This document shows, in pieces, positions 37,974 to 46,400 of a stretch of DNA of 64,000 bases; positions within the stretch are counted from its first letter, which is position 1; each line of letters starts with the position of its first letter. The notes beneath the pieces are model-generated. The model was not told where the DNA came from. It did no database searches and was given only the letters and a program-made list of their open reading frames with translations. The DNA is from Amycolatopsis australiensis. Lineage in GTDB: Bacteria > Actinomycetota > Actinomycetes > Mycobacteriales > Pseudonocardiaceae. The stretch is from contig NZ_FPJG01000006.1 in the NCBI RefSeq assembly GCF_900119165.1, positions 3,348,001-3,412,000 on the forward strand, in the 5' to 3' direction. The position numbers and the translations under genes are program-made.

Positions 37974-38017
37974 GGCGGGATAGGCGACCGGAGGCGCGGC
38001 ACCGGAGCGTGGTTTCC

Positions 38018-38854
38018 GTGACCACCGAAGGCGAGCGAGGCGGACCGCGGATCCCGCGGCTGTGCGCCGATCAGATCTGGACGGCGTTCGAGGCCATCGA
38101 TCTGCTGGGTGTCCTGGCCGACGAGCTGACCGGCGCCGCGTGGGACGGCGCCGGGCGTTGCCGCCTGGCGCCGGAGGCCGGCGGCCTCGAGGACCACGTC
38201 GTGCTCCACGACCTGCACGCCGGGATCAGCAGGCTGCTGCCGGTGCCGGTGTTGCGCGCCTTCCGTGCCGCCGCCGTGACGACGCTGGTCGCGCGGCGGC
38301 TGCTCGTGCCGGGCGTGGTGCTCGGCGGCGTCCTCGGCGCCGGGTTCGCCGCGCAGGTGCACGTCGCGGTGCTCGCGCGGTTCCTGCCCGACTTCAGCCA
38401 CGTGACGGTGTGCACGTGTACCGGCCTGTCGTCGACGCGGATCCTGCCGCGGCTGCTGGACCAGCTGGACCTGAGCGGGATCGGGTTTTCGGTGACCGAC
38501 GACGCGCACGAGGCGGTGCTGGGCGCCAACCTCGTGGTCGCGCCGCCCGGCGGTGGCGGGTTCGCCGGCATCGGCCTGCCCGCCAGGGGCGCGGTGCTGG
38601 TCAACTCGTCCGGCCACGCGCTCGCGGCCCAGGTCGCCGACCGGGTCGACCAGATCTACGTCGACGACCCGGCGCGGACCACCCGGCACGAATACCGCGG
38701 CGCCGTCGTCGCGGGGCTCGGTGAGCTGATCACCGCGCGCGGCCTGCGGCGCCGCGCGGACGACGTCCTGCTCGCCGAGCCGGCCGGCGCGGACGCGCTC
38801 GACGTCCGGCTGGCCTGGGAGGTGCACCGGACCGCGCTCGAGCGGTCGCGGTGA
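38018..38854 (+). CDS. Ornithine cyclodeaminase/mu-crystallin family protein
   Basis: A 278-residue Rossmann protein of the OCD/mu-crystallin family. The dinucleotide motif appears as [17 protein letters not shown], followed by [16 protein letters not shown] and the family pattern [13 protein letters not shown]. The N-terminal substrate-binding part is shorter than in true ornithine cyclodeaminase (about 330 residues), and the catalytic Lys/Asp cannot be placed confidently. Members make proline, reduce imines, or (SbnB) help form 2,3-diaminopropionate. In this cluster it may supply or modify an amino acid building block. GTG 38018 is favoured by GGAG at 10 bases; GTG 38009 is an alternative. 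Confidence 0.75.
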   Translation: MTTEGERGGPRIPRLCADQIWTAFEAIDLLGVLADELTGAAWDGAGRCRLAPEAGGLEDHVVLHDLHAGISRLLPVPVLRAFRAAAVTTLVARRLLVPGVVLGGVLGAGFAAQVHVAVLARFLPDFSHVTVCTCTGLSSTRILPRLLDQLDLSGIGFSVTDDAHEAVLGANLVVAPPGGGGFAGIGLPARGAVLVNSSGHALAAQVADRVDQIYVDDPARTTRHEYRGAVVAGLGELITARGLRRRADDVLLAEPAGADALDVRLAWEVHRTALERSR

Positions 38855-38891
38855 ACGAGGAGTTCCGCCCACTGGAGAAAGGGAAAGTGCG

Positions 38892-39083
38892 ATGACCGAA
38901 GCGGTAGCGGAAGAGTACGAAGTGGTGGTCAACACCGAGGAGCAGTACTCCATCTGGCGCACCGGACGGCAGGTACCGGCCGGCTGGCGGACGGTCGGCA
39001 AGAGCGGCACGCGCGAGGACTGCCTGGGCTACATCGAAGAGAACTGGACGGACATGCGCCCGCTGTCGGTCCGCCGCGACTGA
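38892..39083 (+). CDS. mbtH: MbtH-like NRPS adenylation chaperone
   Basis: A 63-residue protein with the complete MbtH signature: [34 protein letters not shown]. MbtH proteins bind A domains and are often required for their solubility and activity. It is expected to serve one or more of the four apparently active A domains here. ATG 38892 is preceded by GAAAGGGAAAG. It lies between the OCD-like gene and the LuxR regulator. Confidence 0.97.
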   Translation: MTEAVAEEYEVVVNTEEQYSIWRTGRQVPAGWRTVGKSGTREDCLGYIEENWTDMRPLSVRRD

Positions 39084-39112
39084 CCGCCGCAGCCCTGGGG
39101 AGGTGGATCACC

Positions 39113-41422
39113 ATGTCGGCTGACCTGTGGCGGGTACTCGACCGGCACCGGAAGAACCCCGGATTCGCCGGGCGCGAGGAGGAGCTGAAGGCACTGACCG
39201 GGCTGCTCGGCCCGCGCCCGGCCGGGGTCCGGCTGGTCACCCTGACGGGACCGGCCGGCATCGGCAAGACGCGGCTGTTCGCGCAGTGGTGGGAACAGCT
39301 GCCACCGGGCGGACCCGCCGTGGTCGCCGGCCGGGCCGAGCGCACGGCCCCGCCGTTCGAGGTGTTCTCGGACGCGCTCGACGGCTGGCTGCGCCAGCTG
39401 CCCGAACCACCGCTGGACGAGGACGGCATGGTCCGGCTCGCCGGGATCTTCCCGGCGCTGCCGGGCCACCGGCCCGCGTCCGGCGGCGGGCGGGCCGACG
39501 CCGTGTTCGCCGCGATCCGCGCCCTGCTGCTGCGGGCGGCCGGTCCCGATGGGCTGGTGCTGTTCTGCGACGACATGCACTGGGCGGACCCGGAGTCGCT
39601 GGCGCTGCTGGAGTTCCTCTGCCGGGAACCACCCGCCGTGCCGATCCTGATCGTGCTCGCCTACCGGTCCGCGCAGGCCGGTGCCGGGCTGACCGCCGTG
39701 GCCGAAACGGCGCGGCGCCACGGCGTCCTGCACGCGCTGGAACTCGGCGGGCTCGCCGAGACCGAGGCGGACCGGCTGCTGCCGCCCGGGCTGGACGTCC
39801 CGGCCCGGCGCGCGCTCTACCGCGAAGGCGACGGCAACCCCGGCCTGCTGCGGGCGCTGGCGGGCGCCGAGCCGCCCGCCGGGTACCTCGGCAGCGCCGA
39901 GCTGCGGACCGGCCTGCCGCCGGTGCTGACCGACGCCCCGGCGGGCGATCTGAGCAGGCTGTCCCGCGAAGCGTGGCCCACCGCGCACGCCGCGGCGGTG
40001 TGCGGCGACCCGTTCGACCCGGCGATGGCCGGGTGGGTCGCCGCGGCCGAGCCGGACCAGCTCCGGGAAAGCCTGGGCGAGCTGCGCCGGTGCGGGGTCC
40101 TCGAACCCGCGCCGGACGGCCGGCTCAGTTTTCGTGACCCGGTGCTGCGGGCCGGCGCGTACCACGCCTCCGGCAGCGGCTGGCGCCGCGACGCGCACGC
40201 GCGGGCGGTGTCCTGGCTCGAACGGGCCGGCGCCGGTGCGGAGGCGCAAGCGCAGCATCTCGAACACATCGCCGTCACCGGTGACGCGGTGAGCGCGCGC
40301 GTGCTCACCGAAGCGGCGCGCGACACGCTGTCGCGTTCGCCCGGCCGGGCCGCGCGCTGGCTCGAGCGGGCCGCGCAGCTGCTGCGCGGTGAACCGGCCG
40401 GGGAGGACCGGCTCGCGCTCGGCCGGGCCCTGACCCTGAGCGGCCGGTTCGCCGAGGCCGAGCGGGTGCTCCTGGCCGTCGATCTGCCGGAGGCCGGGCG
40501 CTGGCGGGCGAAGGTGTACCGGTTCCTCGGGCGCTACAGCGAGGCCGCGCACGAAACCCGTGTCCGGCGGCCGTCGGCGGGCGTGCGCGCGGAACTGCTC
40601 GCCACGGCGATGGAATGTCACGGCTGGCAGGACGCCACCCCGGCGGACGACCTCGCCCGCGAACCTTCGGCGGGCGAGGCGGCGGTGTGCAGCCTGCTCG
40701 CGGCGGCCTGGGGACGGCTCGACCGGCGCGACGGGCTGGCGCGCCACACCGAGCGGGCGACCGCGCTGGTCGACCGGCTCGGCGACGAGCACCTGGTGCC
40801 GGAGCTGGAAACCCTCCGCTGGCTCGCGGAGGCCGAGTGGCGGCTCGGCCGGCCGGGAGACGCGGCCCGGCATCTCGCGCGCGGCCGGAGACTGGCCAGT
40901 GAGTTCGGGCAGCATTTCCTGCGCAGCAGGTTCTCCGCGGGCCTGGGCCGGCTGGCGCTGGCCGCGGGCGAGCTGGACGCGGCCGCGTACCACACCGAAG
41001 AGGCCATGGGCTGCGCGGAGATCCTGGCCAGCCCGGCGCTGCTGGTCGAGGCGCAGGTCCTGCGCGCCGGCCTGGGCGTGGCCACCGGCGACGTCGAGAC
41101 GGGCGTGCTGTACGCCCAGCGCGCGGTCGAGTTCGCGAGCCGGCTGGAGGACGCGAACCTGGACCTCGCGCGGCGGACGCTGCACCAGGCCCGGACGGCC
41201 CGGGCGGAACCCAGCGCCGCCTCGCACACGCTCAAGCTGCTCAGCCACCGCGAGGAGCAGATCGCGTTGCTGGTCAGCGAAGGCCGGACGAACCAGCAGA
41301 TCGCGCGCGAGCTCGACCTGAGCCACAAGACGGTCGAGACCTACCTGGGGCGGATCTTCAAGAAACTCGGCATCTCGGCTCGCACGCAGGTGGCCCACCT
41401 CGTCGGAGTGGCGGGCGGCTGA
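39113..41422 (+). CDS. LuxR-family regulator with AAA ATPase domain (LAL-type)
   Basis: 769 residues. N-terminal AAA ATPase: GREEELKAL entry motif, Walker A TGPAGIGKTR near residue 45, Walker B LVLFCDDMHWADPESL. A long helical middle region with TPR-like character follows. The C-terminal LuxR helix-turn-helix (about 705-765) reads LSHREEQIALLVSEGRTNQQI and HKTVETYLGRIFKKLGIS. LAL regulators commonly activate antibiotic clusters. ATG 39113 has GGGGAGGTGG upstream. It is preceded by mbtH at 29 bases and ends in a shared palindromic terminator. Confidence 0.93.
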   Translation: MSADLWRVLDRHRKNPGFAGREEELKALTGLLGPRPAGVRLVTLTGPAGIGKTRLFAQWWEQLPPGGPAVVAGRAERTAPPFEVFSDALDGWLRQLPEPPLDEDGMVRLAGIFPALPGHRPASGGGRADAVFAAIRALLLRAAGPDGLVLFCDDMHWADPESLALLEFLCREPPAVPILIVLAYRSAQAGAGLTAVAETARRHGVLHALELGGLAETEADRLLPPGLDVPARRALYREGDGNPGLLRALAGAEPPAGYLGSAELRTGLPPVLTDAPAGDLSRLSREAWPTAHAAAVCGDPFDPAMAGWVAAAEPDQLRESLGELRRCGVLEPAPDGRLSFRDPVLRAGAYHASGSGWRRDAHARAVSWLERAGAGAEAQAQHLEHIAVTGDAVSARVLTEAARDTLSRSPGRAARWLERAAQLLRGEPAGEDRLALGRALTLSGRFAEAERVLLAVDLPEAGRWRAKVYRFLGRYSEAAHETRVRRPSAGVRAELLATAMECHGWQDATPADDLAREPSAGEAAVCSLLAAAWGRLDRRDGLARHTERATALVDRLGDEHLVPELETLRWLAEAEWRLGRPGDAARHLARGRRLASEFGQHFLRSRFSAGLGRLALAAGELDAAAYHTEEAMGCAEILASPALLVEAQVLRAGLGVATGDVETGVLYAQRAVEFASRLEDANLDLARRTLHQARTARAEPSAASHTLKLLSHREEQIALLVSEGRTNQQIARELDLSHKTVETYLGRIFKKLGISARTQVAHLVGVAGG

Positions 41423-41442
41423 AGGACTCGTGAGTCCTTCAG
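41419..41442. terminator. Perfect palindrome spanning two convergent stop codons
   Basis: CTGAAGGACTC (41419-41429) and GAGTCCTTCAG (41432-41442) form an 11-bp perfect stem with a 2-nt centre. The left arm contains the TGA of the LuxR gene and the right arm the TGA of the convergent hotdog gene. One symmetrical element therefore ends both genes. Confidence 0.8.
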
Positions 41443-42137
41443 CCCGCCAGGGCGACCCAGATCGCCGAGGCACTCGCGAGCGCGGTGCCGTCGGCGTCAT
41501 AGAGCGTGGAGGTGTTGCGCGCGGTACGCCCATTGCGGCTGTCCTGGTGCGCGACGACGACGTATTGCCGCCCAGGCGAAGGCAGCTCGTCGATCGTCGC
41601 CGTCATCCGGCCCAGCAGCAGCGGATCCGCGCGGGGATCGGTCGTCCAGCCGCCGGGACAGTCGAGCGCGCTCCACACGATCTCCGCGGGCACGCGGCCG
41701 TCCGGGCCGGCCAGCGCGTCGCCGGGTGCCCAGGTGCACGCCACGGTCGCGGGCCGGCCGGCGACCGGCGCCGGGGTGAGGCACAGGCCGTCCGGTTCGT
41801 GCCGGTCGACGCCGCAGGCGAAACACGTCGGGAACGGATGGCCTTCGCGCCCGGCGTAGGCGGAGGCGTTCGCCTCGGCCTCGTCCGGGCTCACCGGAGG
41901 CACGACGCCGACGGCCTCGGTGGTGCCGGCCGCGGTGGCGATCAGCGTTTCGCCGTGCCACACGTGCCGGCGTTTCCCGGCCTCGCGCAGGTCCAGCCCG
42001 GTGCCGAGCGGCACCGGCGCGTGCAGGGTGACCGTGTGCCGTCCGGGCAGCGCGCCCGCGATGAGACCGCACGCGTAACCGCCGTTGGCCGACCCGGGCG
42101 GCCCGTTGAAACGTCCGTCGATGGCAAAGGTGGGCAT
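41439..42137 (-). CDS. Hotdog-fold thioesterase-like protein
   Basis: A 232-residue protein with a double hotdog layout. An N-terminal half (FNGPPGSANGGYACGLIAGAL, HTVTLHAPVPLGTGLDL) is followed by a Cys-rich connector (CFACGVDRHEPDGLCL) and a second half (PAEIVWSALDCPGGWTT). Relatives are annotated as acyl-CoA thioesterase-like or hypothetical. The CFACG connector is typical of this subgroup; its role is unknown. In this position it might hydrolyse acyl-CoA or shape the fatty acid used by the FAAL, but that is inference. ATG 42137 with GGAG upstream. Confidence 0.7.
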   Translation of the reverse strand: MPTFAIDGRFNGPPGSANGGYACGLIAGALPGRHTVTLHAPVPLGTGLDLREAGKRRHVWHGETLIATAAGTTEAVGVVPPVSPDEAEANASAYAGREGHPFPTCFACGVDRHEPDGLCLTPAPVAGRPATVACTWAPGDALAGPDGRVPAEIVWSALDCPGGWTTDPRADPLLLGRMTATIDELPSPGRQYVVVAHQDSRNGRTARNTSTLYDADGTALASASAIWVALAG

Positions 42138-42360
42138 GCCGGCTCCGATACTCGCCGAAGGGGCGGAAATTCTCGTCGACCGTACTCCCGCGGCCGGCCC
42201 GGAACGTGTCAGGGAATGTCCCGACTGTCCGCGCACCCGGGGCGACGAGATGCTTTTCCCGCCGAATCACCGTGGTTCTCGCCGCCTTCGACTTTTCGGC
42301 GATTCCCGGGCGGCATTCGTGCCGAGCGCGCCGCGCTCGATTTCTCGAGGAGGCAGCAGA

Positions 42361-43452
42361 GTGAGTGTGACTGCGGACAAAGCGGCTCCCGGTGGTTACC
42401 GGGATTCGCTCGACGAGCGGGGCGGCACCCCGCGCCTGTCGCTGACACCGGACGAGCGCGCGGCGATCGCGGAGCTGACCGACGTGCTGCTGGACGATCC
42501 TTTTTCCGGCGAGCCGGAGCAGCGGCTGCACGAGCTGGTCCTGGCCGCGCACAGCCTGCCGGTACGGCTGCGTGCGGTGCTCACGGAATTCCGGCTGACC
42601 GGCCGCCCGCTCGGCGGGCTGCTCATCTCCGGCCTGCCGGTCGACGACCTCGCGCTGCCGCGCACGCCGACCTCATACACCGAGGTCCCGTACGGCCGCG
42701 AAGTCAGCCGCGCGGGCCTGATCCTGCTGCTGCTGGGATCGGCGCTGGGCGACCCGTTCTCCTTCGTGACCCAGCAGCAGGGCAAGCTGATCCTGGACGT
42801 CTTCCCGGTGCGCGGGCACGAGCAGGAGCAGCTCGGGTCCAGCTCGACGGTGAACCTGGAGTGGCACAACGAGGACGCCTTCCACGAGCACCGCGCCGAC
42901 TGGCTGCTGCTGCTCGGCATGCGCAACCACGACGACGTCGCCACGACGTTCGCGCCGATCCAGGACATCCGGCTCGAGCCGGAGCACCGCAAGCTGCTCT
43001 TCCAGGAGCGGTACGTGATCCTGCCGGACGAGTCGCACTCGGCGTCGTTCAACGCCGCGACCACCGGGCTCGACGCCGACGACCGCATCGCCGAGGCGTT
43101 CGCCCGCGTGGCCGAGATGAACGCCGAGCCGCGGAAGATCCCGATCCTCAGCGGCGACCCGGACGCTCCGTTCGTGCGCATCGACCCGGCCTTCATGCAG
43201 CCGCTGCAGGACGCCGAGGCGCAGCAGGCGCTCGACATGGCGATCGACGCGATCGACGCGCGGCTGCGCGACGTCGTGCTCTACCCGGGCGACCTGATGA
43301 TCGTCGACAACAAGCGGGCCGTGCACGGCCGCCGCCCGTTCAAGGCGCGCTACGACGGCACCGACCGCTGGATGCGGCGCATCAACGTCACCGCCCACCT
43401 CCGCAACTCGGCCGGACGCCTGCACGGTCCCCTCGGCCGCGCAGTGCTCTAG
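42361..43452 (+). CDS. Fe(II)/2-oxoglutarate-dependent amino acid hydroxylase (VioC/AsnO clan)
   Basis: A 363-residue clavaminate-synthase-like oxygenase. Iron ligands are His169 and Glu171 in LEWHNEDAFHEHRAD and the distal His322 in DNKRAVHGRRPF; the 2OG-binding Arg is in the following WMRRINV. HxE instead of HxD is the mark of the VioC/OrfP/AsnO/MppO amino acid hydroxylases acting on Arg, Asn or related residues. It probably makes a beta-hydroxylated building block or acts on a bound residue. GTG 42361 is preceded by GAGGAGG at 7 bases. It is 15 bases before the FAAL-NRPS gene. Confidence 0.88.
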   Translation: MSVTADKAAPGGYRDSLDERGGTPRLSLTPDERAAIAELTDVLLDDPFSGEPEQRLHELVLAAHSLPVRLRAVLTEFRLTGRPLGGLLISGLPVDDLALPRTPTSYTEVPYGREVSRAGLILLLLGSALGDPFSFVTQQQGKLILDVFPVRGHEQEQLGSSSTVNLEWHNEDAFHEHRADWLLLLGMRNHDDVATTFAPIQDIRLEPEHRKLLFQERYVILPDESHSASFNAATTGLDADDRIAEAFARVAEMNAEPRKIPILSGDPDAPFVRIDPAFMQPLQDAEAQQALDMAIDAIDARLRDVVLYPGDLMIVDNKRAVHGRRPFKARYDGTDRWMRRINVTAHLRNSAGRLHGPLGRAVL

Positions 43453-43467
43453 GGAGCGAATCGAACC

Positions 43468-46400
43468 ATGAGCCCGGACAGCTGGAACGCGGTCCTCGCG
43501 CGGCACGCCCGGCGGCAGCCGGCGAAGACCGCGTTCACGCACCTGCCGGACGACCCGGCCGCCCCGCCCCTTTCGCTGGGCTACGGCGAACTCGACCGCC
43601 GCGCCCGCGACGTGGCCGCGCTGCTGGCCGAGCGCGGTCACGCCGGCGAACCGGTGCTGCTGCTGTACCCGTCCGGGCTCGACTACGTCGTCGCCTTCTT
43701 CGGCTGCCTGTACGCCGGCTGCGTCGCCGTGCCGGCCTACCCGCCCAACCGGCGGGCGGCGTCGGCCGAGCGGATCGCGGGCATCGTCGCCGACAGCGGC
43801 GCGCGGGCGGCGCTGACCGACGGCAGGCTGCTCGAACGGCTCGGCCCGATCGGCATCGAGCTGATCCGCACCGACGAGCCCGGCGAAGGCCAGTGGTGCG
43901 ACGACACCGTCGACGCGAGTTCCGTGGCTTTCCTGCAGTACACCTCGGGAAGCACGGGCGAGCCGAAGGGTGTCGTGCTGACGCACGGCAACCTGCTCGC
44001 GAACGCGGCGCTGACCGCGGAGTCCTTCGGCACGTCGGGGGACACGACGGTGGTCTCCTGGCTGCCGATGTACCACGACATGGGCCTCATCGGTTCACTG
44101 CTCGGCACCGTCCACTGCGGAGGGTCGTGCGTGACGCTGTCGCCGGCGTCGTTCGTGCGCGAGCCGATCCGCTGGCTGCGCGCGATCAGCGACTACCGGG
44201 CGACCGCGTCGGGCGGGCCGAACTTCGGCTACGACCTGTGCACCGACCGGATCACCGCCGAGCAGCGGGAGACGCTCGACCTGAGCGGCTGGCGGGTCGC
44301 GTTCAACGGCGCGGAACCGTTGCGCGAGGACACGATCCGGGCCTTCGCGGAGTCCTTCGCGGACACCGGGTTCGACGCACGCGCCATGACACCGTGCTAC
44401 GGCCTGGCCGAAGCCACGCTGATGGTCTCGGCGAAACCGGCGGGCACCGGCGTGGTGGTCGACACCCGCGGTGCGGCCGCAGTGGTCGGGTCCGGGCGTC
44501 CGGTGGCGGCGGGTCACCGGCTCGAGATCGTCGATCCGGCGACGGCCACGCCGTGTCCGGACGGGACGGTCGGCGAGATCTGGTTCACCGGCCCGAGCGT
44601 GGCCGCCGGCTACTGGAACCGGCCCGAGCAGACCGAATCGACCTTCCGCGCGCGGCTGACCGGCGACGGCACACCGTTCCTGCGCACCGGTGACCTCGGC
44701 TACCTCGACGGCGGCGAGCTGTACGTCACCGGCCGGGCCAAGGACCTGCTGATCATCCGCGGCCGCAACCACTACCCGCAGGACATCGAACGCACCGTCG
44801 AGGCGAGTCACCCCGCGCTGGTCCGTGGCGGCGGCGCGGCCTTCGGCGTCACCGCCGACGGCGCCGAGCGGCTCGTCGTGGTGCACGAGGTGGGCCGCGA
44901 ACACCGCCACGACGACCTTTCGGCGGTCACGGCGGCGGCGCGAGCCGCGGTCGCGGCCGCACACGAAGTGCAGCCGCACGCCGTGGTGCTCATCCGGTCC
45001 GGCACGCTCCCGCGGACGTCCAGCGGGAAGGTCCGGCGGCAGGCCTGCCGGGCCGCCTTCCTCGACGGCGAACTGGCGGTGCTGGCCGCCGGGACCGCGC
45101 AAGCCGGCGCGGAGGCGGCCACTTCGGCCGCCGCGCGGCTGTGCGCGGGCATCGCCTCGCTGCTCGGCCGGGCACCGGGCGAGCTCACGACCGGCGCTCC
45201 GCTGCTGGAACTCGGCCTGGACTCGGTGGACAGCGTCCGGCTGGCCCACTGGCTGCACACGGCGCGTGGCGTGCAGATCGACGCCGAGGACCTCCTGGAC
45301 ACCACCATCGAGGAGATCGCCGCGGCACCCGCCGGGCCACGGCCCGCCGAGGCGGCGGCCGCCGAGCCGGCGGGCGACCATCCGCTGTCCGCCGGCCAGC
45401 AGTCGCTGTGGTTCGTCGGGCAACTCGATCCGGGCAACCCGGCGCACATCGTCGGCGCGGCCGTCCGGGTCCGCGGGAACCTCGACGTCACCGCGCTGGA
45501 GCGGGCGCTGAGCGCGCTCAGCGAGAGCCAGGCGTCGCTGCGCACCACGTTCCCGGTCGTGGCGGGCGAGCCGGTGCGGCGAGTACACGCGAAACTGGAC
45601 CCGGGATTCGAGCACCACCAGGTGTCCGAAGTGGACGAGCTGAGCCGGATCGCCTACCGGCCCTTCGACGTCGCCGACGGGCCGCTGTTGCGGGTCGGCG
45701 TCGTCAGCCGCGGTCCGGACGAGCACTGGCTCGTCCTCGCCGCGCACCATCTCGTCGCCGACCTCTGGTCGACGGAAATCCTGCTGCGCGAGCTGGAAAC
45801 GCTCTACCGCGACCTGCGGCCACTCCCCGTCCGCGGCAGGCAACCGGCCTCGCCGTCCGAGGCGGAAACCGAGGCGCTGGCCCGATTCTGGCGCGACCAG
45901 CTGTCCGGCGCGCCGGCGCGGCTCGACCTGCCGGGCGCGCGGCCACGGCGGGCCGATCGTCCGCGCGGGGACCGGCACGAGCTGACCGTCGGCGCCGAAG
46001 TGCTCGCGCGGCTCGAGAACCTCGCGCGGGAGCACCAGGTGACGTTGTACGACGTGCTGCTCGCCGCGTACCAGCTCACGCTGAGCCGCGACGCCGGAGT
46101 GTCCGACGTCGTCGTCGGGTCACCGGTGCACGGCCGCGACGAGCCGGGCGCGGCGGACGTCATCGGCTACTTCGTGAACATGCTGCCGCTGCGCGGCCGC
46201 TTCCGCCCGGAGCAGCCGCTCGCCGACATCCTGCGGCAGACGCACCGGACCACGACCGAGGCCCGGCGCCACGCCGGGCTGCCGTTCGCGACGCTCGTCG
46301 AGCGCCTCCGGCCCGAGCGCGACCCCGGCACGACGCCGTTCTTCCAGGCTGTGTTCACCTATCAGCCCGGCCCGCTCGGCGCGCTGGCGCTCGGCCGTGG

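Noticed and set aside
37717-37983. Plus-strand small frames opposite the GDTHWT peptide
   Set aside because: No ribosome-binding site and no repeat conservation in that frame; the minus-strand gene has signal peptide, GGAGG and synonymous variation among repeats.
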